Assembly: GCA_016699575.1 (NCBI GenBank)
Contig: CP064979.1
Coordinates: 2,356,001-2,420,000, forward strand
From: Flavobacteriales bacterium
GTDB taxonomy: Bacteria > Bacteroidota > Bacteroidia > Flavobacteriales_F > PHOS-HE28
DNA: 64,000 bases
Direction: 5' to 3'
Made by a program: the position numbers and the translations under genes. The first letter of the stretch is position 1, and every line of letters begins with the position of its first letter. This document shows, one piece after another, positions 1 to 7,767 of this stretch. Under the pieces are notes generated by a model. That model worked only from the letters and a program-made list of their open reading frames with translations, was not told the origin of the DNA and searched no databases.

Positions 1-308
1 TTCATCACCCGCATGAGTTCCTTGAACACGCCGGGCTCCACCTTCCTGCGGCTCTGGTTGAAGGCACTGCCCGTCACGTTGCGCACCCCGTCGGCGAAGG
101 CGCGCACGAAGCCCGTGAGTTCCAGCCGCAGGCTGCGCCGCGAGAGGCTCAGCATGAAGAGCACCACCTTCTTGAAGGGCATCTTGCGCTCGCGTGTGAA
201 GTCTCTGGGCGAGCGCCTGAAGTTCTCCCGCAATGCGTCACTGGCCAAACATCTTCTCACTGCTGAGAGGATCCCACGGTTGGTCTTGTGCTTCGCTCTT
301 GGTGCCAT
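1..308 (-). CDS. IS4-family transposase, N-terminal part (partial)
   Basis: This is the first 102 or so residues of the same DDE transposase encoded at 1605-2921, read on the minus strand and cut by the window edge. The ATG at 306-308 matches the chosen start of the complete copy (MAPRAKHKTNRG). The catalytic residues lie beyond the window. The near-identity of the two copies implies recent transposition or gene conversion. Confidence 0.9.
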   Translation of the reverse strand, partial: MAPRAKHKTNRGILSAVRRCLASDALRENFRRSPRDFTRERKMPFKKVVLFMLSLSRRSLRLELTGFVRAFADGVRNVTGSAFNQSRRKVEPGVFKELMRVM

Positions 309-410
309 GGGCCAAAGAGCCGCCCCGCCGATCACCGTTGATCCCTCAACACCGCGACTTGTCAACCGCGTTGATCACAGCACAAGGCACGCCTTAACTT
401 AATGACATTG
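1..410 (-). mobile_element. IS4-family insertion sequence, copy 1 (partial, cut by window start)
   Basis: This is the transposase-5' end of an insertion sequence, lying on the minus strand. It is the reverse complement of 1503-1912 with about one difference seen in the overlap. The terminal inverted repeat CCTTAACTTAATGACATTG occupies 392-410 and is identical to the right end of the complete copy. The adjoining GCCAAGCGTG (411-420) differs by one base from the 10-bp duplication at the complete copy. The other end lies outside the window, so its own target duplication cannot be checked. Confidence 0.93.
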
Positions 411-446
411 GCCAAGCGTGTCCAGGGGAAAGGGCTAGGTTTGGGT

Positions 447-830
447 ATGGCCGAAGAGCAGTATCCGATTGAAGAGTTGTTGAACCAGAACGTTGGGTTC
501 GAAGAAGGCTCCTTTCTACGGCGTTTGAAGGAAGGGTACTTTGATGTTGGGCTCTTCAATCAAGTGATTGGAGAGTTAAGGCGCTTGCAGATGGGAAGCG
601 CCCATATCAGCCAGTCTGTAGTCGCCCGTTTCGGATTGTTCACTTGTTACACCCTCATGCATATTAAGTGGCATTTTGACTCGCGTGATGCATATGCATG
701 CGACAATCTTGATCGGCTCGATGACGTGGCGATCATGGGTTCGTTGGAGTGGTGCAGCATTGCGCTCGCATATGACAAGTCTATTGGCGATACCGTGTTC
801 ATCGCCGATGAGCGGCCAAACGCTGAATGA
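447..830 (+). CDS. hypothetical protein, 127 aa, next to IS copy 1
   Basis: I do not recognise this protein. It starts MAEEQYPIEELLNQNVGF and runs 127 residues without a signal peptide or obvious membrane segment. An in-frame ATG at 402 would lie inside the terminal repeat of the insertion sequence, so the ATG at 447, preceded by the purine-rich GGGAAAGGG, is the better start. It is one of two small genes enclosed between the inverted IS copies. Its base composition looks less GC-rich than the flanking core genes, which may indicate acquisition. It could be a remnant of a longer gene disrupted by the insertion. Confidence 0.55.
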   Translation: MAEEQYPIEELLNQNVGFEEGSFLRRLKEGYFDVGLFNQVIGELRRLQMGSAHISQSVVARFGLFTCYTLMHIKWHFDSRDAYACDNLDRLDDVAIMGSLEWCSIALAYDKSIGDTVFIADERPNAE

Positions 831-857
831 GATGGTAAAAAGGAAGAACGACGCTTG

Positions 858-914
858 TCCGCGCACAGCCCAGCGTGTGCAGGGGTTGCCCGCGCACAGC
901 CGAGCGTGTGCGGG
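858..914. repeat. GC-rich palindromic repeat, two tandem copies
   Basis: Two near-copies of a 26-bp imperfect palindrome stand in tandem, at 859-884 and 889-914. The second reads CCCGCGCACA, then GCCGAGCG, then TGTGCGGG, so the ends can pair. The same unit is found at 1483-1502, where the IS interrupts it, and repeatedly in 2945-3050. It behaves like an intergenic REP-type element. Confidence 0.8.
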
Positions 915-925
915 AGCTGCTTTTT

Positions 926-1035
926 GCCTGTGGCGAGCGGCCATCAGTCCAAGGCGTTCCGCACGTCACAGAGCTATGCTGCTGACCGGTCGAGGCGGGC
1001 CACAGGCCCTAGACCGAGACGCACTCGCCACAGGC
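926..1035. repeat. nested palindromic element, about 110 bp
   Basis: A perfect 12-bp inverted repeat, GCCTGTGGCGAG at 926-937 and CTCGCCACAGGC at 1024-1035, encloses a second hairpin (CGGTC, GGGCC, ACA, GGCCC, GACCG) near 996-1020. It lies between two small convergent genes and could act as a bidirectional transcription stop, but no T-run is present. The nested design resembles the element at 46518-46638. Confidence 0.65.
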
Positions 1036-1053
1036 GAGCGCGTGCGTAGGCTT

Positions 1054-1491
1054 CTAGGAGGAAAAGAAGACTGTCAGAGCATCCGAGCATATCGTCTTTG
1101 ACCTAAAGTACACTGCCCGTTGAGGCCAGTTCTTCGGAAGCTCAACATCACCTATCAGCACTGGCGCAACACGCCGGAGAGGAACTGCAGTCAACTGATG
1201 CGCGAGTTCTGGCAGAATCCATGATCTCCCGTTTTGGCCCTCGCCAATGAGGATCAAAGCGGCATCATAGTGTTCCTCCAAGGAAAGAAAGAACAGGAGC
1301 ATTGGATCGGCGATCGGGAATCTCGGGCGCCCCAGCAGCGCGACGTTGTTCACGGAACGGTCGATCAGTTCCATAACACGGCCAGCCACGGCACGGTCCT
1401 CCTCTTCAAAGGCGAGCGCAATGTTCCGCAAGCGCGATGGGTCCACGACACAAATTAAGTCGGCTGCAGCCCCGAGCGTCTGCCCGCGCAC
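1054..1491 (-). CDS. hypothetical protein, up to 145 aa, between IS copies
   Basis: I do not recognise this protein. The reading frame encodes a hydrophobic and acidic sequence with blocks such as LICVVDPSRL and MLLFFLSLEEHYDAALILIG. The only upstream start is a GTG at 1489-1491 inside the palindromic repeat beside the IS, so the first dozen residues derive from repeat DNA. The true start may be an internal GTG, or the native 5' end may have been lost when the repeat and IS arrived. It converges with the gene at 447-830. I am moderately sure it is or was a gene, because its composition is protein-like. Confidence 0.5.
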   Translation of the reverse strand: MRGQTLGAAADLICVVDPSRLRNIALAFEEEDRAVAGRVMELIDRSVNNVALLGRPRFPIADPMLLFFLSLEEHYDAALILIGEGQNGRSWILPELAHQLTAVPLRRVAPVLIGDVELPKNWPQRAVYFRSKTICSDALTVFFSS

Positions 1492-1492
1492 A

Positions 1493-1502
1493 GCCGAGCG
1501 TG
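1493..1502. repeat. target-site duplication of IS copy 2 (left)
   Basis: GCCGAGCGTG at 1493-1502 is repeated exactly at 2945-2954 on the other side of the element. Ten base pairs is within the usual IS4-family range. The site is the loop of the GC-rich palindrome: joining the flanks restores CCCGCGCACA-GCCGAGCG-TGTGCGGG. Confidence 0.92.
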
Positions 1503-2944
1503 CAATGTCATTAAGTTAAGGCGTGCCTTGTGCTGTGATCAACGCGGTTGACAAGTCGCGGTGTTGAGGGATCAACGGTGATCGGCGGGGCGGCTCTTTG
1601 GCCCATGGCACCAAGAGCGAAGCACAAGACCAACCGTGGGATCCTCTCAGCAGTGAGAAGATGTTTGGCCAGTGACGCATTGCGGGAGAACTTCAGGCGC
1701 TCGCCCAGAGACTTCACACGCGAGCGCAAGATGCCCTTCAAGAAGGTGGTGCTCTTCATGCTGAGCCTCTCGCGGCGCAGCCTGCAGCTGGAACTCACGG
1801 GCTTCGTGCGCGCCTTCGCCGACGGGGTGCGCAACGTGACGGGCAGTGCCTTCAACCAGAGCCGCAGGAAGGTGGAGCCCGGCGTGTTCAAGGAACTCAT
1901 GCGGGTGATGAACCAGGAGTTCTACACCGACAACGACGAGCGCGTGAAGCGCTGGGAAGGCTTTCGGTTGCTGGCCACGGACGGGTCCATCATCAACCTG
2001 CCGCATACCCAAGAGCTCAAGGAGCGCTACGGCGGCACAAGCAACCAGCATGGCAACCGCACGGTGCAGGCGCGTTGCTCGGTGCTCTACGATGTGCTCA
2101 ACAACATGGTGCTTCATGGCACGCTGGCACCCTGTGCGGTGGGCGAACGCGAACTGGCCTTGCAGCATTTGCACATGTGCCAAGAGGGCGACCTTGTGAT
2201 CTACGACCGGGGCTATCCCGGCTTCCCCTTGATGCTGGCGCTGCAAGAACGTGGAACTGACTTCGTCATGCGCTGCAAGCACAGCTTCAACAAGAACGTG
2301 CTGGCCTTCGTGCGCTCAACGGCCACATCAAACACCCTGCAAATGGCCCCGGGGCACAACACGCCCATCACTTGGGGGCCTGGCAAGCACCTGCGCTTGG
2401 ACGTGCGCATGGTGAAGGTGCTGCTGGACAACGGTGAACTGGAAGTGCTGCTCACCTCACTGACCGATGAACAGCGCTACCCCACGGCCGCCTTCAAAGA
2501 CCTGTACCGCAAGCGCTGGGGCGTGGAGCGCTTCTACAACACCATCAAGAACATCGCCCGTGTGGAGCACTTCACCGGACACACCGATGTGGTCATCCAG
2601 CAGGATTTCCATGCAGCGCTTTTCATGTGCAACCTGCACGCCCTGCTCCTCGACGAGGCGCAGGACCAGTTGCCCGCCGAGCACCCCGCGCGCAAGCTCT
2701 CCTACAAGATCAACAACAACGTGTCCTTCGGCTACATGAAGCAGGAGGTGATGCGCATCATGGCCCAAGAGGACGATGAGCAGACCATGCGCGACCTGTC
2801 CGAGCTGTTCCTCTCCACCACCGTGCCCATCCGCCCAGGCCGCACTTTCCCACGCGATCGCGACAAGTACCGCACACGCGACAAGCCCGTCTATCTCACC
2901 AACTCCAAACCGGCCCTGTGAGAACCCTTAACTTAATGACATTG
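1503..2944 (+). mobile_element. complete IS4-family insertion sequence (copy 2)
   Basis: The element is 1442 bp with 19-bp perfect terminal inverted repeats (CAATGTCATTAAGTTAAGG at 1503-1521 and its complement at 2926-2944). It is flanked by a 10-bp target duplication and holds one DDE transposase gene. All parts are intact, so it is probably still mobile. It inserted into the loop of a palindromic repeat. Confidence 0.95.
1605..2921 (+). CDS. IS4-family DDE transposase, 438 aa
   Basis: This enzyme would catalyse cut-and-paste transposition of the surrounding element. The DDE core is visible: D126 in the block LLATDGSIINLP, D201 in DLVIYDRGYPGF, and E308 in the YREK-type motif DLYRKRWGVERFYNTIK. 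The ATG at 1605 (MAPRAKHKTNRG) is preferred over a TTG at 1548 that would add 19 repeat-like residues. The protein ends 23 bp before the right inner end of the element, as is usual for compact IS elements. No frameshift or stop interrupts it. A second, partial copy on the opposite strand opens the window. Confidence 0.94.
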   Translation: MAPRAKHKTNRGILSAVRRCLASDALRENFRRSPRDFTRERKMPFKKVVLFMLSLSRRSLQLELTGFVRAFADGVRNVTGSAFNQSRRKVEPGVFKELMRVMNQEFYTDNDERVKRWEGFRLLATDGSIINLPHTQELKERYGGTSNQHGNRTVQARCSVLYDVLNNMVLHGTLAPCAVGERELALQHLHMCQEGDLVIYDRGYPGFPLMLALQERGTDFVMRCKHSFNKNVLAFVRSTATSNTLQMAPGHNTPITWGPGKHLRLDVRMVKVLLDNGELEVLLTSLTDEQRYPTAAFKDLYRKRWGVERFYNTIKNIARVEHFTGHTDVVIQQDFHAALFMCNLHALLLDEAQDQLPAEHPARKLSYKINNNVSFGYMKQEVMRIMAQEDDEQTMRDLSELFLSTTVPIRPGRTFPRDRDKYRTRDKPVYLTNSKPAL

Positions 2945-3060
2945 GCCGAGCGTGTGCGGGGGAGCGGCGGCGTAAGGCGAGCGTGTGCGGGGGGAGCGCG
3001 CACTACGCGAGTGCGTGCTGGGGCGTGCGCGGGAGCGTGTGCGGGGCAGTCGAGCACGTG
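2945..3060. repeat. cluster of GCGTGTGCGGGG repeats
   Basis: The stretch begins with the right target duplication and then repeats variants of GAGCGTGTGCGGGG at about 2948-2962, 2973-2988 and 3031-3046, with related G+C-rich spacers. It is the downstream half of the palindromic repeat array that the IS entered. No gene is seen here. Confidence 0.75.
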
Positions 3061-3579
3061 CTACCTGGAGGCAAGCAGTTTCGCGACCTCTACTTCCGTG
3101 TCATAGTCAGTGTCCGGGGCCACGGCACTTCCGCGCACCCCCCAAGGGTTACGGTTCGCTGCGCTGCACGCACTCTCCGGCATACCGTTGATTTCGCTTT
3201 TCACATTAAACCGGATGAAGGCAATGCGAATGGAACTGAGCGTTTCTAACTCAGCTTTGGTTAGGGTGTAGAGGGCCCTAGATTCACCATTCACTTGATC
3301 ACGCCGACCTCGGTCAACACATTTAATGCTCGAGCCGTCCTGGAGAACAACAATCACCGTTCCACCTATGAAATCGTGTTGCGTTGTGCGCATGCGGAGC
3401 ATGAGGACTCCTCCAGTCCCGGTGTTGCCGATGGAAACATGCACCTCTTCCTTGAATTGGCCAGCGTCTTGGAACGCCCATTCAGGAGTTGATGGAATTC
3501 GAGTGCTACCGTGCAGTATGAATGAGTCTTGACAATAGACAGCATGGGACATGCTAGCAAGACATGCCGTTATGAGCAT
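3061..3579 (-). CDS. exported hypothetical protein, 172 aa
   Basis: I do not recognise this family. The chosen ATG at 3579 gives an N-terminus, MLITACLASMSHAVYCQ, that looks like a short signal peptide with cleavage after a small residue near position 15-17. An upstream in-frame ATG at 3711 would overlap the preceding gene and place 44 hydrophilic residues before the hydrophobic stretch, so it is rejected. The mature part contains VLMLRMRTTQHDFIGGTVIVVLQDGSS and a C-terminal half with three cysteines. It lies 74 bp downstream of the membrane protein at 3654-5045 on the same strand and may be co-transcribed. Confidence 0.6.
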   Translation of the reverse strand: MLITACLASMSHAVYCQDSFILHGSTRIPSTPEWAFQDAGQFKEEVHVSIGNTGTGGVLMLRMRTTQHDFIGGTVIVVLQDGSSIKCVDRGRRDQVNGESRALYTLTKAELETLSSIRIAFIRFNVKSEINGMPESACSAANRNPWGVRGSAVAPDTDYDTEVEVAKLLASR

Positions 3580-3653
3580 TAGCCGCAGGTAGATGTTGAA
3601 GAAGTGGGCTGTGGCCAAGGTGCGGTGAAAGTAAAGCAGGGGCCTTGTGGCTT

Positions 3654-5045
3654 CTAGTTGACGAATTTTCGTGTTGACCGAATCACATGGTAGATAACGA
3701 AGCCTAGCCAAACGCGCGATAACGCGTCAATCACCTTTGGCCAGCCGCTGAGGTCCATGTCCATGAAGTTCTGGGCGTGAATAGGAGAGAGGAAGTCGAA
3801 AAAGTATCCTGCGTATTGAAGTAGCACCTCGCCCGTCGTGGAGTCTACGCCGAGGACGACGCGGTCGTCGAACGGTAGCACGATTGACAAAAAGATTGTC
3901 AGACCTGACAAGGTGAGAACAGCGAGCGCCCTGAACCAGTTGGAGCCATAGTCGCTGATTTGTTCGGAGAGCCATAGAGTGAAGCGATCCATACGGTCAC
4001 GCTTGGGTTTCTGCAGGTATGTGCGATAGGCTTTCAGGCCTCCTGATCGATTTGTAATCGCATCGGCCGTATGGCCCTGTGAGCGCGCTTGGGCTTCCAG
4101 GAGGCCATATAAGTCAACGACCTCTTTCCAGTTGCCGTGCAGTGGCAGGATATGGCGCGGTGTGGTAGACCCTTTCGTGGCGACTTTCTGTATGAAGTTA
4201 TCTGCCACGTACATCTTCGTACGAGACCAGTCACATAGCGACCATACGAGTTCTTGAGTTCTGAGTCCGGCAAACTTGATTGAAGCTGACTTGTCAACCC
4301 TTGAGTCATCTGTCAAAGCACCGTCTTTGCTCGGTGCTATTGCCACAGATTTGAAGGTCACTTCTGCTTCTCGGACATCGAGGTCTTCGATGTGAAGGTG
4401 GGAAATCGTGCAGTGTTCTAAGAAGAGGAAGCTCTGGTTGAAGAACATATCTCGGATCCGTAACCAATCGACCTTGAGGTCGAATAGCTTGAGATCGCCA
4501 GAGATTGAGCAATCATTGATATCAAGCTCTCGGAGGGTGTGACTTCTGTCTTCACCATGTGATCTCAGAGTGACCCCATGGAGGTCACATTCCTTCAGTG
4601 AAAGGCTTGTGAGAGGTCGGAGTGCCGTGGACATCTCCGCATTGAGGTTTGTGTTGTAGACCTTGATGTGGTTTGCCTTACACTGGACAAGCAGTTCAGT
4701 CTTTGCGCGCGAACTTTCGAGTACGAGAGTCTCGATCGTGCAGTCCTGTACTGTGGCTGGGGCGTGGCTGCCGATAAAGCCCAGAAGCTTGAACTGACAT
4801 GCGATGAAGTGGACACGTTCCATTTCCGCATGGTTGCAGCGGCAGGAACCGCTGAAATGAACATCGGTGATTATGACACTGCGACCAGCGAGCTTGAGGG
4901 CATCGATTTTAACTTCGCCCTCAACCGTGAGATGCTCAATCAAGATTGCGCTGTTCTCATACCGGACCTTTTTGGACCTAACCATTTCATCGGTCAAAAG
5001 CAGCCGCTCCTTGAACTCTGCGCTTGTGATAGTCTGGCGTTCCAT
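3654..5045 (-). CDS. pentapeptide-repeat-like membrane protein, 463 aa
   Basis: The first 290 or so residues form a run of short irregular repeats (for example LTSLSLKECDLHGVTL and LRELDINDCSISGDLKL) that suggest a beta-helical solenoid of the pentapeptide-repeat type. The C-terminal third carries the segment LWLSEQISDYGSNWFRAL followed by a hydrophobic helix (LAVLTLSGLTIFLSIVLPF), a reentrant or second hydrophobic stretch, and a final helix (WLGFVIYHVI). Proteins combining such repeats with the 'SDYG.sW.R' membrane module are common in bacteria, and their role is generally unknown. Base composition is lower in GC than nrdA next door, hinting at accessory origin. Confidence 0.7.
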   Translation of the reverse strand: MERQTITSAEFKERLLLTDEMVRSKKVRYENSAILIEHLTVEGEVKIDALKLAGRSVIITDVHFSGSCRCNHAEMERVHFIACQFKLLGFIGSHAPATVQDCTIETLVLESSRAKTELLVQCKANHIKVYNTNLNAEMSTALRPLTSLSLKECDLHGVTLRSHGEDRSHTLRELDINDCSISGDLKLFDLKVDWLRIRDMFFNQSFLFLEHCTISHLHIEDLDVREAEVTFKSVAIAPSKDGALTDDSRVDKSASIKFAGLRTQELVWSLCDWSRTKMYVADNFIQKVATKGSTTPRHILPLHGNWKEVVDLYGLLEAQARSQGHTADAITNRSGGLKAYRTYLQKPKRDRMDRFTLWLSEQISDYGSNWFRALAVLTLSGLTIFLSIVLPFDDRVVLGVDSTTGEVLLQYAGYFFDFLSPIHAQNFMDMDLSGWPKVIDALSRVWLGFVIYHVIRSTRKFVN

Positions 5046-5117
5046 GATGGGCTTGGCGTGAGTTGCGGTTGTGTTTTGAATTGGAGGCTACTCAGTTAAA
5101 GTTCATCGTCGTCAGAG

Positions 5118-5145
5118 AAGAAGAAAGGCGCCCGTCCGAGCGCCT
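5118..5145 (-). terminator. intrinsic terminator of the nrd operon
   Basis: On the minus strand, AGGCGC - TCGGACGG - GCGCCT forms a 6-bp GC stem, followed by TTTCTTCTTC. It starts 29 bp beyond the nrdA stop. The T-tract is imperfect. Confidence 0.65.
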
Positions 5146-5174
5146 CTCCTGTTGTCATTGGTGTTCGGCGCGTT

Positions 5175-7715
5175 CTACCCACTGCACATCTCGCACGCAT
5201 CGGGGTTGTCCAGGCTGCAGGCAATTTCGGCTTGGGCTTGGGCGGCTTTGCGTTCGGCGGCGGTCATGGCGCTCAGGCGCTCGGCGCTCAGCTTCTCCAC
5301 GGTGTTGCTGGTCACCACGGGCGCGCTCATCACGGGCTCGGCCACGGTGGTGCTGCGCACGGCTTCGCCGGCGTATTCCACGGTGGTGCCCACCGGCACC
5401 TTCGCTTCCACCTTCGCTACGCTCGGTGCGCCTTCGGCGGCGGGTTGCGTCAGCGCGGCCTTGTCCACCGTGAACTTGATGGCGTCCGTAGCGGCCTTCG
5501 TGCGCAGGTAGTACATGCCTGTTTTCAGGCCGGCCTTCCAGCTGTAGAAGTGCATGCTGGTGAGCTTCGCGAAGTTCACGTTCTCCATGAAGATGTTGAG
5601 GCTCTGGCTCTGGCAGATGTACGCGCCGCGGTCGGCCGCCATGTCGATGATCACCTTCTGGCTGATCTCCCATGCCGTCTTGTAGAGCTCCTTCAGGTTC
5701 TGGGGGATCTCCGGGATGTGGGCCACGCTGCCGTTGGCGGCGATGATCTTGTTCTTCATGTCATCGCCCCACAGGCCCAGCTTCACCAGGTCGCGCAGCA
5801 GGAACTTGTTCACCACCACGAATTCGCCGCTGAGCACGCGGCGCGTGTAGATGTTGCTGGTGTAGGGTTCGAAACACTCGTTGTTGCCGAGGATCTGCGC
5901 GGTGCTGGCCGTGGGCATGGGCGCCAGCAGCAGGCTGTTGCGCGCGCCGTGTTTCTTCACTTCCTCGCGCAGCACGTCCCATTCCCAGCGGTCGCTCGGT
6001 TTCACGCCCCACATGTCGGGCTGCAGGATGCCCTGGCTCAGGGGGCTGCCCTCGTAGGTCTCGTAGGCGCCCTCGGCGATCGCGAGGTCCTTGCTGGCGG
6101 TAAGGGCCGCGTAGTAGATGGTCTCGAAGATCTCGCGGTTGAGCACCTTGGCCTCCACGCTGTCGAACGGATAGCGCATGAGGATGAAGGCGTCGGCCAA
6201 CCCTTGCACCCCGATGCCGATGGGGCGGTGGCGCATGTTGCTGCGGCGCGCCTCGGGGATGGGGTAGTAGTTCTGGTCGATGATGCGGTTGAGGTTCTTG
6301 GTCAACTGCATCGTTACCTCGAAGAGGCGCTGGTGGTCGAACTTGCCACGGTCAACGAACTTGGGCAGGGCAATGGAGCCGAGGTTGCACACGGCCACCT
6401 CGTCGGGGCTGGTGTACTCGATGATCTCCGTGCAGAGGTTGCTGCTCTTGATGGTGCCCAGGTTCTGCTGGTTGCTCTTGCGGTTGGCGGCGTCCTTGAA
6501 GAGGATGTAGGGGGTGCCGGTCTCGATCTGGCTTTCCAGGATGTGGAACCAGAGGTCCTGCGCCTTCACCGTCTTGCGGCCCTTGCCTTCGGCCTCGTAG
6601 CGCTCGTACAGCGCCTCGAACTTCTCGCCCCAGGTATCGGAAAGTCCCGGGCACTCGTTGGGGCACATCAGGGTCCACTCGGCGTTCTGCTCCACGCGCT
6701 TCATGAAGAGATCGGGGATCCACATGGCGTAGAAGAGATCGCGGGCGCGCATCTCCTCCTTGCCGTGGTTCTTGCGCAGCTCCAGGAAGTCGTCGATGTC
6801 GGCGTGCCAAGGCTCCAGGTAGATGGCGAAGCTGCCTTTGCGCTTGCCGCCGCCCTGGTCCACGTAGCGGGCGGTGTCGTTGAAGACACGCAGCATGGGC
6901 ACAATGCCGTTGCTGGTGCCGTTGGTGCCTTTGATGTAGCTGCCTTTGGCGCGCAGGTTATGCACGCTGAGGCCGATGCCGCCAGCGCTCTGGCTGATCT
7001 GCGCGCACTGCTTCAGGGTGTCGTAGATGCCGGTGATGCTGTCGTCCTTCAGTTGCAGGAGGAAGCAGCTGCTCATCTGCGGCTTGGGGGTGCCGGCGTT
7101 GAAGAGGGTGGGGGTGGCGTGGGTGTACCAGCCTTCGCTCAGGTCGTTGTAGGTGGCGATGGCGGCCTCCAGGTCGTTCTTGTGGATGCCCACGGCCACG
7201 CGCATCAGCATGTGCTGCGGGCGCTCGGCCACCTCGCCGTGCAGGCGCAGCAGGTAGCTGCGCTCCAGGGTCTTGAAGCCGAAGAAGTCGTAGGTGAAGT
7301 CGCGGTCGTAGATGATGGCGCTATCGAGGGCCTCGGCGTTGTCCTGGATGATCTTGTGCACATCCTCGGCGATGAGGCTGGCCTTGGCACCGGTCTTCGG
7401 GTCGGTGTAGTTGTAGAGGTCCTTCATGCACTCGCTGAAGGACTTCTTGGTGTTCTTGTGCAGGTTGCTCACGGCCAGGCGGCTGGCGAGCTGGGCATAG
7501 TCCGGGTGCTTCACGGTGAGCGTGGCCGCGACCTCCGCCGCGAGGTTGTCCAGCTCGGTGGTGGTCACGCCATCGAAGATGCCGTCGATGACCTTGAGGG
7601 TCACTGCGGTGGCATCCACCATGGGGTCCAGCCCGTAGCAGAGCTTCTTGATCCGGGCGGTGATCTTGTCGAATTTCACCGCCTCCCGGCGGCCGTCGCG
7701 CTTGATGACGTACAT
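5175..7715 (-). CDS. nrdA: ribonucleoside-diphosphate reductase, large subunit
   Basis: This is the catalytic subunit of class I ribonucleotide reductase, which reduces ribonucleoside diphosphates to deoxy forms using a radical generated in NrdB. The 846 residues show an N-terminal ATP-cone (about 1-90, starting YVIKRDGRREAVKFDKI). The active site follows, with the redox pair C217 (MSSCFLLQL) and C443 (AVCNLGSIAL) and the triad N426/C428/E430 in NLCTEI. The C-terminal shuttle CxxC is in the last seven residues (ACEMCSG). Length and order are normal. It lies downstream of nrdB on the same strand but is separated from it by a 0.7-kb cassette holding a four-helix-bundle gene, so expression must tolerate that insertion. 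A terminator follows. Confidence 0.97.
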   Translation of the reverse strand: MYVIKRDGRREAVKFDKITARIKKLCYGLDPMVDATAVTLKVIDGIFDGVTTTELDNLAAEVAATLTVKHPDYAQLASRLAVSNLHKNTKKSFSECMKDLYNYTDPKTGAKASLIAEDVHKIIQDNAEALDSAIIYDRDFTYDFFGFKTLERSYLLRLHGEVAERPQHMLMRVAVGIHKNDLEAAIATYNDLSEGWYTHATPTLFNAGTPKPQMSSCFLLQLKDDSITGIYDTLKQCAQISQSAGGIGLSVHNLRAKGSYIKGTNGTSNGIVPMLRVFNDTARYVDQGGGKRKGSFAIYLEPWHADIDDFLELRKNHGKEEMRARDLFYAMWIPDLFMKRVEQNAEWTLMCPNECPGLSDTWGEKFEALYERYEAEGKGRKTVKAQDLWFHILESQIETGTPYILFKDAANRKSNQQNLGTIKSSNLCTEIIEYTSPDEVAVCNLGSIALPKFVDRGKFDHQRLFEVTMQLTKNLNRIIDQNYYPIPEARRSNMRHRPIGIGVQGLADAFILMRYPFDSVEAKVLNREIFETIYYAALTASKDLAIAEGAYETYEGSPLSQGILQPDMWGVKPSDRWEWDVLREEVKKHGARNSLLLAPMPTASTAQILGNNECFEPYTSNIYTRRVLSGEFVVVNKFLLRDLVKLGLWGDDMKNKIIAANGSVAHIPEIPQNLKELYKTAWEISQKVIIDMAADRGAYICQSQSLNIFMENVNFAKLTSMHFYSWKAGLKTGMYYLRTKAATDAIKFTVDKAALTQPAAEGAPSVAKVEAKVPVGTTVEYAGEAVRSTTVAEPVMSAPVVTSNTVEKLSAERLSAMTAAERKAAQAQAEIACSLDNPDACEMCSG

Positions 7716-7767
7716 GCTTTGTGCTCTTCGTTGTTTGGCCTCCCCGCTAGCTCCCGCTGTTGGAAGA

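Noticed and set aside
858..3060. Possible CRISPR array in the GCGTGTGCGGG repeats
   Set aside because: Repeat spacing is irregular, units are palindromic and degenerate, spacers are not of constant length, and no cas gene is nearby.
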